Source: Bacteroidia bacterium | Lineage (GTDB): Bacteria > Bacteroidota > Bacteroidia > Cytophagales > Cyclobacteriaceae | Direction: 5' to 3' | Length of the DNA: 64,000 nucleotides | Assembly: GCA_030425425.1 (NCBI GenBank) | Contig: JAUIAO010000012.1 | Location: 46,335-110,334 of the forward strand | Part shown: piece by piece, positions 1 to 9,242 of the stretch | Layout: each line of letters starts with the position of its first letter | Position numbering within the stretch: the first letter of the stretch is position 1 | The notes under the pieces: generated by a model | Told to the model about the DNA's origin: nothing | Databases searched by the model: none | The model's input: only the letters and a program-made list of their open reading frames with translations | Made by a program: the position numbers and the translations under genes

Positions 1-2700
1 TTCCTTCAGAGTAGTCCAGCTACGGAAAAGGTCTACAAGTTCCTGATCGCCACTGGAAAGTATTCTGTTTTTGACTTTGTTCGAGGCATTTAGCAAAAGC
101 GCCTTGGTAGCTAGCTGTAAATCATAAATGCTTCCTAGCAGCACCTGACGATCTTCGGCCGTACCTTTATTCAGTAGATTAAAATCAATGACATAATCCA
201 TGTAGCTATCAAAAACCGGCTTGATCCTGGAGTAAAATGCACTTTTTTCGCTTTCACTGAGTGCCGGGAAATAATCTCGGATAGTTTGCAAATATTTATT
301 GATCACCTCCTGATAGATTGGGCGCGCTCCTTCAAAATCCCCGGTTTTGTGCTTGATTGATGCCAAACCGTACAATGAAAATGCATAGTCAGGGTGGTTT
401 TCTCCAAGGAGGTTTTTACGGATATCCACTACTTTTTGGAAATGAACCAGAGCTTCTTCGTAGTTCTCCATTTCCTGCTCCAATGTGCCCAGATTATAGA
501 GTGTGCTTGCGTAAGAAGGATGATTTTCTCCATAAACCTCACGCTCGATTTCTAATGCAGAATTGTACAATTCTCGAGCGCGATCATATTGTTCTTCTTC
601 TTCGTAGATGGAAGCAAGATTGTGGAGAGTTTTAGAATAGAGCGGGTGATTTTTCCCCAGAATCTCCTCGTCGATTACCAATGCCTCTTCTAATAGCTCT
701 TTCGCTTTGGCATAATTATCTTCCATCAAGTAGAGTGTAGCGAGGTTTTCCAATGCTGTAGCATAATCAGGGTTGTATTTGCCTATCTGACTTTCGTAAA
801 TGCGCATGGCATCAACGAATAGTGGTCTTGCCACTTCGATGTTGCCCATTTTCTGATAAAGCAGCGCCATGTTGTTGATTACTGCAGCGTAAAAAATGTG
901 ATCCGTGCCGTATTCGTTTTCATATACAGACTTAGCTTCCTTGTATAATTTCTCAGCTTCTACATACTCGGCAATTTGTTTTTTCACCGCTGCAAGATTG
1001 GAAAGTGTATAAGCAATCGAGGCTTTTTCCTCAGGAAAGCTGCTTTCCTTTATTTGCCGGATTTCCAGCAGTACTCTTTCTGCTTCAGTATATCGGGCGG
1101 TATTTAGATACAGTAAAGCAAGATTTTCGTAAGTGGTCAGATAGTCTTTGTTGTCTGCACCGAATTGTTTCCTTTTGATATCCTCCGCGATCTTGAGATA
1201 ATACTCTGCCGTGTAATAGTTTCCTTGAAGCTGTAAAAGGTTAGAATAATTAGATGCTACAGTAGCATACTCAGGGTGATTTTCACCGTATACGCTCCTG
1301 AAAACCGGCAGAATATCCAGGTAAAGTTTTTCTGCTTCCTGATATTTCCCCAATTGGGCGTAAACATCAGCTAGTGTGTTTCGCACAAATGCAGTTTGTA
1401 TGGCTACTCCACCAAATTGATCCAACGCCTGATCAAGCGCTTTTTCTGAAATTTTGCGGGCTTCTTCGAAACGAGCGTCAGTACTCAGCACTTTTGCTTT
1501 TTGATTGTGTAAGGCATACAAACGGTTGTTCATTTGCTCATTTTCTGCGAGCACTATTGCTTTGTCGATGATTTCTGTAGCACTAGTCAGATCACCTTCA
1601 GATAAGTAAATATTACTTAGTCCCTCTTGTGCGATGGTCAACGTGGCGTCTTCAGAGATATTTTCACCTTCATAAATCTTGGTTACTTCTTCAAACTTTT
1701 CTTTAGCTTCTGATTTTTCACCTTTCCTCAAAAGTAGATTGGCATAGTTGGTTGCCATCTTGGTAAAAGCTTCTGGTTTCTCCTCTTTCAGAGATTCATT
1801 ATCACCTATAAGACTGGCCAGTAGTTCTGTTGCACCATTAAAATCGCCAGTTTTTTGTAGTTCGATACTCAGATTATTTTGGGCAATAGATAAATCTTCT
1901 GATGCTGTTTCCCCTAGCTGTTGATAATTCTCGATGGCAACTTGATATTTCTGAACTGCCTCTTGAAATTTCCCAAGAAGGTCCAGCACATCTCCACTTT
2001 TTACCAGAATACCACCATATTCAAGGTTTGGAGCATCATATGCATAATAGTCTTCCAGCTCATTTAAGTAGGAGATCGCCTCCTGGTACTTTCCATTTTC
2101 AATGAGATACAAGCTGTAGTTGTAAATAATGCTGTAATAATTATCACCTACCTGCTCATATGTAGTCAATGCATCGAGTGATTTTTTGAAAAGCGCTTGT
2201 GCTTCCTCATCATTTTTCAATTGAAATTTGGCAACTGCCAAATTACCTTCCAGGATCGCTAAGTCGTATGATCCATCACTTTCAAAATTCCGTGTGATTT
2301 CCAGTGCTTTAATAAGTAGAGGCTCTGCAGCTTCGTATTCACTCCGCGAGGTGCGCATAATGGCCAGATTTTGCAGTGCAGTGGCAAAGTTCAGATCCTG
2401 ATTCATGCCAAGGCCATCTAGCATTTCGATTTCTTCTTTCGCATAATTGATAGCTGCAGCATCTTCCTGAAGATCGAAACAAACCATGGACAGCTGTCGC
2501 AAAATCACAGACTGATTTTTTGAAGGTTCGGACTGTTCTGCTTTGATAAGGGCTAAAGCACGAGATGCGGCGATCTTCGCTTCTTGAGACTGGTAGTTAT
2601 TGTAGTATTCTACCGACTGCTGGTACAGCTCAGCCCATGTCTGTGCAGAAACCTCCGCAGATAAAAATGTGATGCAGAGTATTGCAAAAATCTTTCTCAA
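1..2700 (-). CDS. TPR-CHAT family secreted protein, C-terminus outside window
   Basis: An open frame runs leftward from 2700 to the window edge, about 900 residues. It begins with a clear signal peptide (RKIFAILCITFLSAEVSAQ) and no in-frame ATG exists before the upstream stop, so the start is probably TTG at 2698-2700. Most of it is 42-residue tetratricopeptide repeats of the kinesin-light-chain kind; for example the segment at 2281-2400 reads FATALQNLAIMR then EYEAAEPLLIKALEI, and 721-840 reads DYATALENLATLY. The last visible residues (LATKALLLNASNKVKNRI, then LSSGDQELVDLFRSW) match the linker that normally precedes a CHAT (caspase-like) domain, so the protease-like domain should lie just beyond base 1. 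Family role: periplasmic or surface scaffold with a possible peptidase; the substrate is unknown. Confidence 0.85.
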   Translation of the reverse strand, partial: MRKIFAILCITFLSAEVSAQTWAELYQQSVEYYNNYQSQEAKIAASRALALIKAEQSEPSKNQSVILRQLSMVCFDLQEDAAAINYAKEEIEMLDGLGMNQDLNFATALQNLAIMRTSRSEYEAAEPLLIKALEITRNFESDGSYDLAILEGNLAVAKFQLKNDEEAQALFKKSLDALTTYEQVGDNYYSIIYNYSLYLIENGKYQEAISYLNELEDYYAYDAPNLEYGGILVKSGDVLDLLGKFQEAVQKYQVAIENYQQLGETASEDLSIAQNNLSIELQKTGDFNGATELLASLIGDNESLKEEKPEAFTKMATNYANLLLRKGEKSEAKEKFEEVTKIYEGENISEDATLTIAQEGLSNIYLSEGDLTSATEIIDKAIVLAENEQMNNRLYALHNQKAKVLSTDARFEEARKISEKALDQALDQFGGVAIQTAFVRNTLADVYAQLGKYQEAEKLYLDILPVFRSVYGENHPEYATVASNYSNLLQLQGNYYTAEYYLKIAEDIKRKQFGADNKDYLTTYENLALLYLNTARYTEAERVLLEIRQIKESSFPEEKASIAYTLSNLAAVKKQIAEYVEAEKLYKEAKSVYENEYGTDHIFYAAVINNMALLYQKMGNIEVARPLFVDAMRIYESQIGKYNPDYATALENLATLYLMEDNYAKAKELLEEALVIDEEILGKNHPLYSKTLHNLASIYEEEEQYDRARELYNSALEIEREVYGENHPSYASTLYNLGTLEQEMENYEEALVHFQKVVDIRKNLLGENHPDYAFSLYGLASIKHKTGDFEGARPIYQEVINKYLQTIRDYFPALSESEKSAFYSRIKPVFDSYMDYVIDFNLLNKGTAEDRQVLLGSIYDLQLATKALLLNASNKVKNRILSSGDQELVDLFRSWTTLKE

Positions 2701-2862
2701 ATCTATCAGGTAAGTTGGTTGAAAGCATGAAGTTAAAAAAGTAGAAGCAGTATGTGAAGATATGAATCGTTCTTTACGTTAAAATACCTCTTTTGGGGTA
2801 TGAAATAGAACATTCCAGTAATGATTGTTATTAATGTCTAATGATGTATCAATGATTTTGTA

Positions 2863-4440
2863 TCAAGTAGCGTTCTCAGCATTTGGTATAAACGACATGG
2901 CTCTTTCTGCAATTGCGGTAATGGATAATGAAGGATTTACACCCGGATTTGCAGATATCATTGAGCCATCAATGACATACATATTTTCATATCCAAAGAC
3001 TTGATTATGATCATTGATTACCCCCTCAGATTCATTTTTGCCCATGACTGCTCCTCCCAAAATATGTGCTGTGGATGGTATCCCTGCAATAGATTCTAAT
3101 GCAAATGAAGTAGGCTTACCTTTGATGATTTTAGCATATTTCTTAGTCAATTCAATAGATTCCGGCAGGTTGATAGTAGGTAGATTGCCTTTTCCTTTGT
3201 GTGAGGATATCCCTCCAAAAATGTTCTTTTTGAATCGAATGGTAGAGTCCAGACTTTGCATGAATAGTAAGACTACTGTATTGCTGGCCCATGCCCGAGA
3301 ATATATTTTTAAATATTGAAGAGGTGCAGACAATACCGACCTGATCATTCCGAAAAACCTGGAGAAAAAGTGATTACCTGTGGAATATGGAAAATGGGAC
3401 AGTTTCCAAAAATCTGATCCTTTAGAATAGCGAACAATTTCCAGGTGGCTGTTGTCATCAGTATGTAGCAAGCTACCAATTGCAATTCCTTTGGAGAGAT
3501 CTTTCCCTTTTTCGGTGGTGGAAACACTGATTAGCGTTTCATTATTGGTTCTGATGTCTTGACCTATTCTGTCAGAAATTTTGGGTAGTGAACCTATCTT
3601 CAGCTTGAGCAACAGCTTGATCGTGCCTAATACTCCACCTGAAAAAATGACTCCTTTGGCTTTGAAGGAACGACTTTTTTTAATGAATGAGGTGCTTTTT
3701 TTTGTGAAGATTTTGTAGCCTTCACCGTCAATTTCTTTTACATCATACACCTCATGTTCGGCTAGAATTTCAGCGCCTAATTGCTGTGCCAGGTACAGGT
3801 AATTTTTATCGAGTGTGTTTTTTGCATTGTGACGGCATCCTGTCATGCAACCTCCACAAAATATACACCCTGTCCTTTTGGGTCCTTTCCCGTCGAAAAA
3901 AGGATCCTCTTTTTCCACACCAGAATCTCCAAAATAAATCGCAACATTGGGTTTTTCAAACTGATCTGCCCTTCCCAGTTCTTTAGCCAAAGTGACTAAT
4001 TCTTTGTCACCATCAAATAATTTTGGATTAGGAGTGGCACCGAGCATTTTCAAAGCCAGATCGTAAAATGGTCTGAGTTCATTTTCCCAATCTCTCAATT
4101 TGGCCCAACTGCCGGACTTGTAAAATTCTTTTTTTGGAACTGGGAGGGTATTCGCGTACACCAATGAGCCACCCCCCACACCCGTGCCCGAAAGCACATT
4201 GATGTGCCGAAATACAGTCACTTTCATGATGCCAAAACATCTCAGAATAGGAATCCAAAGCCATTTTCGAAGGTTCCAATTGGTTTTGGCAAAATCATTT
4301 TGATGGTACCATTTACCCTTTTCTATGACGAGTACTTTGTAGCCTTTCTCAGAAAGTCTCAGTGCGCTCACTGATCCACCAAAACCACTCCCTATGATGA
4401 TGTAGTCGTAATTCGTTGCAGTCGTTTTAGAAGTATTCAT
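2863..4440 (-). CDS. GMC family FAD oxidoreductase (cholesterol-oxidase-like)
   Basis: 525 residues. The N-terminus carries the FAD-binding Rossmann motif (IIIGSGFGGSVSALRLSEKG, residues 14-33) and a GGGSLVYAN segment near residues 89-97; the C-terminus has the GMC end region (VIDGSMISANPGVNPSLSI) with the Asn-Pro typical of these oxidases. A cysteine cluster C-x2-C-x2-C-x3-C at residues 192-202 lies in the middle, as in the cholesterol-oxidase-like branch, and could bind an iron-sulfur cluster. No signal peptide is visible, so it is probably cytoplasmic or peripherally membrane bound. Family members oxidise sterol-like or other alcohols; the substrate here is unknown. It stands alone, divergent from the lipoprotein at 4550. 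Confidence 0.85.
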   Translation of the reverse strand: MNTSKTTATNYDYIIIGSGFGGSVSALRLSEKGYKVLVIEKGKWYHQNDFAKTNWNLRKWLWIPILRCFGIMKVTVFRHINVLSGTGVGGGSLVYANTLPVPKKEFYKSGSWAKLRDWENELRPFYDLALKMLGATPNPKLFDGDKELVTLAKELGRADQFEKPNVAIYFGDSGVEKEDPFFDGKGPKRTGCIFCGGCMTGCRHNAKNTLDKNYLYLAQQLGAEILAEHEVYDVKEIDGEGYKIFTKKSTSFIKKSRSFKAKGVIFSGGVLGTIKLLLKLKIGSLPKISDRIGQDIRTNNETLISVSTTEKGKDLSKGIAIGSLLHTDDNSHLEIVRYSKGSDFWKLSHFPYSTGNHFFSRFFGMIRSVLSAPLQYLKIYSRAWASNTVVLLFMQSLDSTIRFKKNIFGGISSHKGKGNLPTINLPESIELTKKYAKIIKGKPTSFALESIAGIPSTAHILGGAVMGKNESEGVINDHNQVFGYENMYVIDGSMISANPGVNPSLSITAIAERAMSFIPNAENAT

Positions 4441-4549
4441 TGATCTGAAAAACTAATATATCCAATCCAAATGTTTCCTTTTTATTAAAAACAAGTTATT
4501 CTTCTTTGAACCATCGGATAGATTTGCGTGTCTAGGTGTAAAGCGAAAC

Positions 4550-5293
4550 ATGAAAAATTTAATATATCTCACTATAGCATTGATTTTTTCGAGTTGTTAT
4601 GACTCGGCACTGGATGCTACTGACAAAAATTCTGATGCGAGTCTCAATTATCTGGACGATTCTCAGGATCCGGGCATCTATGCGAATGACGAATATAAAA
4701 TTATTGGCATTATACCAGTGGAGGATATCTGGAAAGTGGTCGTTCAATATGCAGGAGGCTGCGAAGATCATGACTTCCTTACATGGTCAGACAATTCTAT
4801 TTATAATAATGCTATCCAGTTTTACTTATTTCACAATTCAAATGGAGACATGTGTGAGGCGCTGATAAGAGATACTGTGGAGTTAGAAATGACTGGGATT
4901 TTTGATTTTGATGTGAGTAATCTGGATATCACAATGATTAATGCCAGTAATAATCGACCAATAGATTTACCCTTGGAACTTCGGTCTATGACGCAGAGCG
5001 ATGATTGTTTTTACAATGCATCATTTGTAGGGACAGCATGTGGGCAGGGAATCTGGAGTAACCAATGGTTTAGTTTGGAAGATAGCCTTAGCACAGGTGA
5101 GAATGTCTGGTTCCAACCAATCCGCAATAGCACAGAAGTCGATCTGGAAAAACCAGATCCAGGCAAATATACAATTGGAGTCACTTTTCTATTTGGCTAT
5201 CAATACGCTGAAGACGGAATCGGGACTTGTCAGAGTATTCCTTCCGGAGCTATTATACCAGTGGCAATCAATTGCCTGGAGGAGAAAAAGTAG
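4550..5293 (+). CDS. lipoprotein of unknown function
   Basis: 247 residues with a short lipoprotein signal (MKNLIYLTIALIFSSC; cysteine at 16), so probably anchored in the outer or inner membrane. The mature part is acidic and contains a GGCEDHDF segment followed by predicted beta strands and several further cysteines (MCEAL, DDCFYN, TACGQG, GTCQS, NCLEEK), which could form disulfides in the periplasm. I do not recognise a named family; the fold is probably an all-beta sandwich. Its stop lies one base from the stop of the convergent DUF4403-like gene, so the two mRNAs must overlap at their 3' ends. Confidence 0.75.
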   Translation: MKNLIYLTIALIFSSCYDSALDATDKNSDASLNYLDDSQDPGIYANDEYKIIGIIPVEDIWKVVVQYAGGCEDHDFLTWSDNSIYNNAIQFYLFHNSNGDMCEALIRDTVELEMTGIFDFDVSNLDITMINASNNRPIDLPLELRSMTQSDDCFYNASFVGTACGQGIWSNQWFSLEDSLSTGENVWFQPIRNSTEVDLEKPDPGKYTIGVTFLFGYQYAEDGIGTCQSIPSGAIIPVAINCLEEKK

Positions 5294-5294
5294 G

Positions 5295-6680
5295 TTATTT
5301 CTTCTTTTTGAAGAGTCCGCTTTTAAGCGTGAGTGTGGCTTTTCCTTCCATATAGAATATCCATTCAATAGCTGTATCGGTGAGTCCCATTTGATAGCTT
5401 TCTATCTGGACGAATTCAATGTTTACTCCAAGTTTATCCTTCAACCGGGATTTGCTTAGTCCATCCATAATTTTGATATGTAGGTCTTCGAAAAATGGTC
5501 TGATGTCCATTTTGATCTTTTTTTCCAGGTATTCTTCTGCAAACTGGTGCACCGTCCAATCCGCCATCTTGATCCAGTCATCATCAGAATCAATGTCATA
5601 TTTGAAATCGGTAAAGATCAATTCCTGATCGTCATTTAGTCCAGGGAGTCCACTCGCCAGGATGGTGCCGTTGATGTCACCTTTTGTGGAGATTTCAAAT
5701 GTCAGCCCCTGATTGCTGCGCTTTACTTTTACACCTTCAATTTTGATTCGATACCCTTCGTATTCAAACTGCTGATTGGCTAATTCTTTTTGGAGTTGTG
5801 ATGATAGTTCCTCGTATGGCACTATGACTTTTGGGTATGCCACTAGCGCAGGTTTCTTGTTAAATGGTTTGTCCAGATTCGGAAGGGTGATTTTTTTTGA
5901 TTTGGATATAAATTCTGGGGTGATTTCGATCAGTCCCTTATACTCCACATGCACAGAAAGCGTGTCTTTTGACTTTGGTATTAGCTCGGCATTGAGTTGA
6001 GTAGGGGTGGCGTTTAGGAAGAGTTTCTTGGGATTTTTGGCGATTCTGATTGGGTCTTGCAAGTCGTACCAAATTTTGTTCAAGCTACGCTTCAGGTCAA
6101 ATGCCTGATCCATGGCCATACAAATCACATCAGAAAGCTCCTCTTCGTGATTGTCCAGCAGCTTGTTGATTGATTTATCAATATTGATTTTCAAACCCAG
6201 AATCGAGACATCACGTGCTTCTTCCAGATCGAAACCTAAATATTTACACTGAGTTCCCATTTGCCAATCTTCTTGTAATGATATGTCTGTGGAGCTTTTT
6301 AAAGTGCCGGAAAACTGCAGCGGATTATCCAGATTGCTGATGGTTACTCCCAATACTCTTTTCTTCACTGCGGCTTCTACTTCCAGAGAGATGGAAAGAT
6401 AAACAGTCCTTTTTCTCACTGCCAGGTTGAGCTTGTCTGATCTTTTTATTTTTAGAAATAAGGTGTCTTTCCCTTTCAGAGGAATTTTGTCATCCACTAA
6501 TATTCCTGGTAATACTTTGTTAATTCCATCTTGTAGTTCGCTTACAGGAAGATTGATTCTAAAACCGAGGTAGGATGGGGGAGTTTCCAGTGATTCAACT
6601 TTTACCTCTTTATTTCGTATTGGGGGTTGACATCCCCAAAAGGCAACAATCAGTGTGGTTAGAAGGAAAAGTTTTTTCAT
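5295..6680 (-). CDS. DUF4403-family lipoprotein
   Basis: 461 residues with a lipoprotein signal (MKKLFLLTTLIVAFWGC). The first conserved block (SYLGFRINLPVSELQDGINK) and the repeated pattern of long amphipathic strands match DUF4403, a family of exported proteins in Bacteroidota and Proteobacteria without a known function. A second, similar half starts near residue 265 (YPKVIVPYEELSSQLQKEL), suggesting an internal duplication. The gene is single, convergent with the lipoprotein at 4550 and divergent from the one at 6817. Confidence 0.8.
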   Translation of the reverse strand: MKKLFLLTTLIVAFWGCQPPIRNKEVKVESLETPPSYLGFRINLPVSELQDGINKVLPGILVDDKIPLKGKDTLFLKIKRSDKLNLAVRKRTVYLSISLEVEAAVKKRVLGVTISNLDNPLQFSGTLKSSTDISLQEDWQMGTQCKYLGFDLEEARDVSILGLKINIDKSINKLLDNHEEELSDVICMAMDQAFDLKRSLNKIWYDLQDPIRIAKNPKKLFLNATPTQLNAELIPKSKDTLSVHVEYKGLIEITPEFISKSKKITLPNLDKPFNKKPALVAYPKVIVPYEELSSQLQKELANQQFEYEGYRIKIEGVKVKRSNQGLTFEISTKGDINGTILASGLPGLNDDQELIFTDFKYDIDSDDDWIKMADWTVHQFAEEYLEKKIKMDIRPFFEDLHIKIMDGLSKSRLKDKLGVNIEFVQIESYQMGLTDTAIEWIFYMEGKATLTLKSGLFKKKK

Positions 6681-6816
6681 GCTGGAGAGTTAGCCTGTGA
6701 AATAAAAAATTTACTAAGTCAATCACAACTAATATCAATCACATGATTGAATTCTTTCCGAAATTAGTGGCTTTTCAAAGTATGATCGACAATCGAATTT
6801 TAAATCAACCAAGAAT

Positions 6817-7572
6817 ATGAGCCCTGTGAGACATTTTAGTTTGATATTGTTAATGCTGATTTATGTAACTGCTTGTAAGCAAAATGCGGTGAATGATCCA
6901 GTATATATTGTCAATCAATCTATAAAGGCACATAATCTTGATGCACTCATGAATGCGGAAGTCAGCTTTGCTTTTAGAGATAGAAGGTATACTGCTACTC
7001 GCACCGACGATTCTTACACCTATACCCGAACCTGGCAAGAGAACGATACCTCTGTCATTGCCGACAAATTGGTGAATAGTCAGGATTTTTCACGAATTGT
7101 GAATGGTCAGCAGGTTACTGTCGCTGATAGTATGGCGGTCAAATATGCCAGCTCGATCAATTCAGTATTATACTTTTTTCAGCTTCCTTATTTACTCCGA
7201 GACCCTGCTGCAAACTTGATTTATGAAGGTGAAGAAGTGATCAAAACAGAACCATATCATGTGATACAAGTAACTTTTGACCAAGCCGGAGGAGGCGAAG
7301 ACTTTGAGGATGAGTTTCGGTATTGGTTTCATCAAGATTCCTATCTCATGGATTATTTGGCTTACAATTATCATTCAGATGGTGGTGGTGTGAGATTCAG
7401 AAAAGCATTCAACAGAGGAAATGCCGGCGAAATTATCACCCAGGATTATATCAATTATGAAGTGCCAGTCGGCACACCTCTTCGTGAGATTCCTCGAATT
7501 TATATGAAAAATGACCTCAAAGAACTCTCACGAATCGTCAATCAGGACATTCGGATTGAGGTTGTTGACTGA
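6817..7572 (+). CDS. DUF6503-like lipoprotein
   Basis: 251 residues. The signal MSPVRHFSLILLMLIYVTAC ends in a lipobox cysteine. The mature protein begins with an I-K-A-H helix (PVYIVNQSIKAHNLDAL) and continues with strands describing a LolA-like or LppX-like half barrel (VSFAFRDRRYTATR, YHVIQVTFDQAGG, DEFRYWFHQDSYLMDYLAY). This resembles the DUF6503 family of Bacteroidota lipoproteins, for which no role is established. By fold it could carry a lipid or a hydrophobic molecule, which is inference. It stands 5' of the C10 protease with a 113-bp gap. Confidence 0.7.
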   Translation: MSPVRHFSLILLMLIYVTACKQNAVNDPVYIVNQSIKAHNLDALMNAEVSFAFRDRRYTATRTDDSYTYTRTWQENDTSVIADKLVNSQDFSRIVNGQQVTVADSMAVKYASSINSVLYFFQLPYLLRDPAANLIYEGEEVIKTEPYHVIQVTFDQAGGGEDFEDEFRYWFHQDSYLMDYLAYNYHSDGGGVRFRKAFNRGNAGEIITQDYINYEVPVGTPLREIPRIYMKNDLKELSRIVNQDIRIEVVD

Positions 7573-7594
7573 TCTTGATCCATTATCCACCAAA

Positions 7595-7645
7595 ATGACA
7601 AAAAACATAACGGTACTACTTGTATTATTGGTCTGCATGATATAA
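7595..7645 (+). other. tiny ORF resembling a signal peptide
   Basis: A 16-codon frame between the DUF6503-like gene and the protease gene reads like the start of an exported protein (MTKNITVLLVLLVCMI) and then stops. It may be a remnant of a decayed lipoprotein gene, a small membrane peptide, or chance. Nothing else in the gap extends it. Confidence 0.2.
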
Positions 7646-7685
7646 TATAGCATAGAACTATTTAATCATTAAACATTTTTAAACT

Positions 7686-9242
7686 ATGGAAAACAATAAA
7701 AAATTAGTACTTACCCCCCCCTATTTCATCATTTGGGTCGTATTGCTCTTGGGAACAATCTCCAGTTGTGATACAGGTGAAATAGCTGTAAAGCCCATTC
7801 AGGAACCTCAAGCAGAAATAAACCTGAGCAATGAGGAGGTGACAAGCCTGATGCTTCTCAATGAGAACCACGAAATACCTTTTGAAGAAATTGAACGTCA
7901 AGCTCAGGAAGTGATGGATGAATTCAGTGTTATCGGAAGTCAAAATGGCAGAACTATTCAGAGCTTAACCCCCAATTTCAAGAGAATAACTCGGGCAAGC
8001 ACAAGTAGTAGCAACGCAAGGGTGGAAGAAGATTCTGCAACATTGTATTATATAGTCAACTTTACTGATGAAGCTTCTAATCCCGCAGGCTACACAGTGA
8101 TTTCTGCCGATGAACGTGTGCCAGGAATATTTACAGCATCAATGGAGGGGGAAGTAGGGGATACGCTCACTGACCCTGGTTTGATAATATTCTTCGGAAA
8201 TCTAGAGGGATATGTACAGAGAGAAATCGAAAGCTTTAATGCAAAATACGATTCTTTGGTTTTGGTAGCACTATCTAAATTGGGTTATACCACTGATGCC
8301 GGTTCTGACAGTGTGGAGGAATCACAATCAGGAAGATTTATTCTTCCAAAGGATGGTGGTGATGAAGAGCCTGAAGTAGCTTGTTTTGTTTATACGTCCA
8401 GCTCTTATGGAAGCTGGAGCACCGCCGAGCAAGTAGGTCCGTTTATTGAGGCCATGTGGGGGCAAGAATCTCCATACAATGACCTTGTAAATGAGTTTTG
8501 TGATGGGAAAAGAGTCAAATTGGGTTGTGGTCCCACTGCGGTTTCACAGATATTTACTTATTACCAGTTTCCACCAGCCTATGGATATGATATTTATGAC
8601 TGGACGAAAATTACTAATGCAATAAATACAGTCAAGGCTGGAGCAAGACCTCTCGCGATTGAAGAGTTTGAGATTAGCCAACTATGCCATGTTGTAGGGC
8701 AGAGTATTGGTGCTGAATGGGATGATTGTAGTAAGGGCACATCCACCACTACGTATGATAAAAATATTGATGATGGTATTGATGAGCTTGGTTATACAGT
8801 TTCCGGTCCTGTTGATTATAGCAACGGCACTGTTCTAGATGAAATAAAAACGAATCAACGACCTGTTTTAATAGGTGGCAATGCAATTCGAGAGCGAAAA
8901 GGAGTATGGCCTATCAGGTGGTGGGATCATTCAGAAGGCCACTACTTTATAATAGATGGTTATCGAAAAAGAAAAAGGCAAGAAATCAAAACGATTGAAC
9001 TTAAAGATTGTGAAGGCAACATCATCTCAACCTCAACATATTATAATTATCAATATAAGGATTATGTACACTGTAATTTAGGTTGGAGTGGTAGTGACAA
9101 TGCTTGGTACGTTCCAGGTGTTTTTGATACCAATAATTTAGTAGATTCTTCACTGTCTGGTGGAAGAGTGAAGTATGAGGGGACATCATGGAATTACCAA
9201 TTCAACCTAAGAATATGGACTAACATCAAACCGAAATACTGA
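7686..9242 (+). CDS. peptidase C10 (streptopain-like) cysteine protease with prodomain
   Basis: 518 residues. The N-terminus has a hydrophobic export signal ending at SSC (lipobox), then a propeptide of about 200 residues with the Spi-like pattern (TLYYIVNFTDEAS, GYTVISADERVPGIF). The catalytic core follows: cysteine 281 in KLGCGPTAVSQIFTYY, equivalent to the GC-x-ATA-x-AQ motif of streptopain, histidine 419 in SEGHYFIIDGY, and the late VHCNLGWSGS block with the conserved Trp. It should be a lipid-anchored or secreted protease made as a zymogen and matured by prodomain removal. The stop overlaps the start of the next gene by one base (TGATG), so translation is probably coupled. Confidence 0.88.
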   Translation: MENNKKLVLTPPYFIIWVVLLLGTISSCDTGEIAVKPIQEPQAEINLSNEEVTSLMLLNENHEIPFEEIERQAQEVMDEFSVIGSQNGRTIQSLTPNFKRITRASTSSSNARVEEDSATLYYIVNFTDEASNPAGYTVISADERVPGIFTASMEGEVGDTLTDPGLIIFFGNLEGYVQREIESFNAKYDSLVLVALSKLGYTTDAGSDSVEESQSGRFILPKDGGDEEPEVACFVYTSSSYGSWSTAEQVGPFIEAMWGQESPYNDLVNEFCDGKRVKLGCGPTAVSQIFTYYQFPPAYGYDIYDWTKITNAINTVKAGARPLAIEEFEISQLCHVVGQSIGAEWDDCSKGTSTTTYDKNIDDGIDELGYTVSGPVDYSNGTVLDEIKTNQRPVLIGGNAIRERKGVWPIRWWDHSEGHYFIIDGYRKRKRQEIKTIELKDCEGNIISTSTYYNYQYKDYVHCNLGWSGSDNAWYVPGVFDTNNLVDSSLSGGRVKYEGTSWNYQFNLRIWTNIKPKY

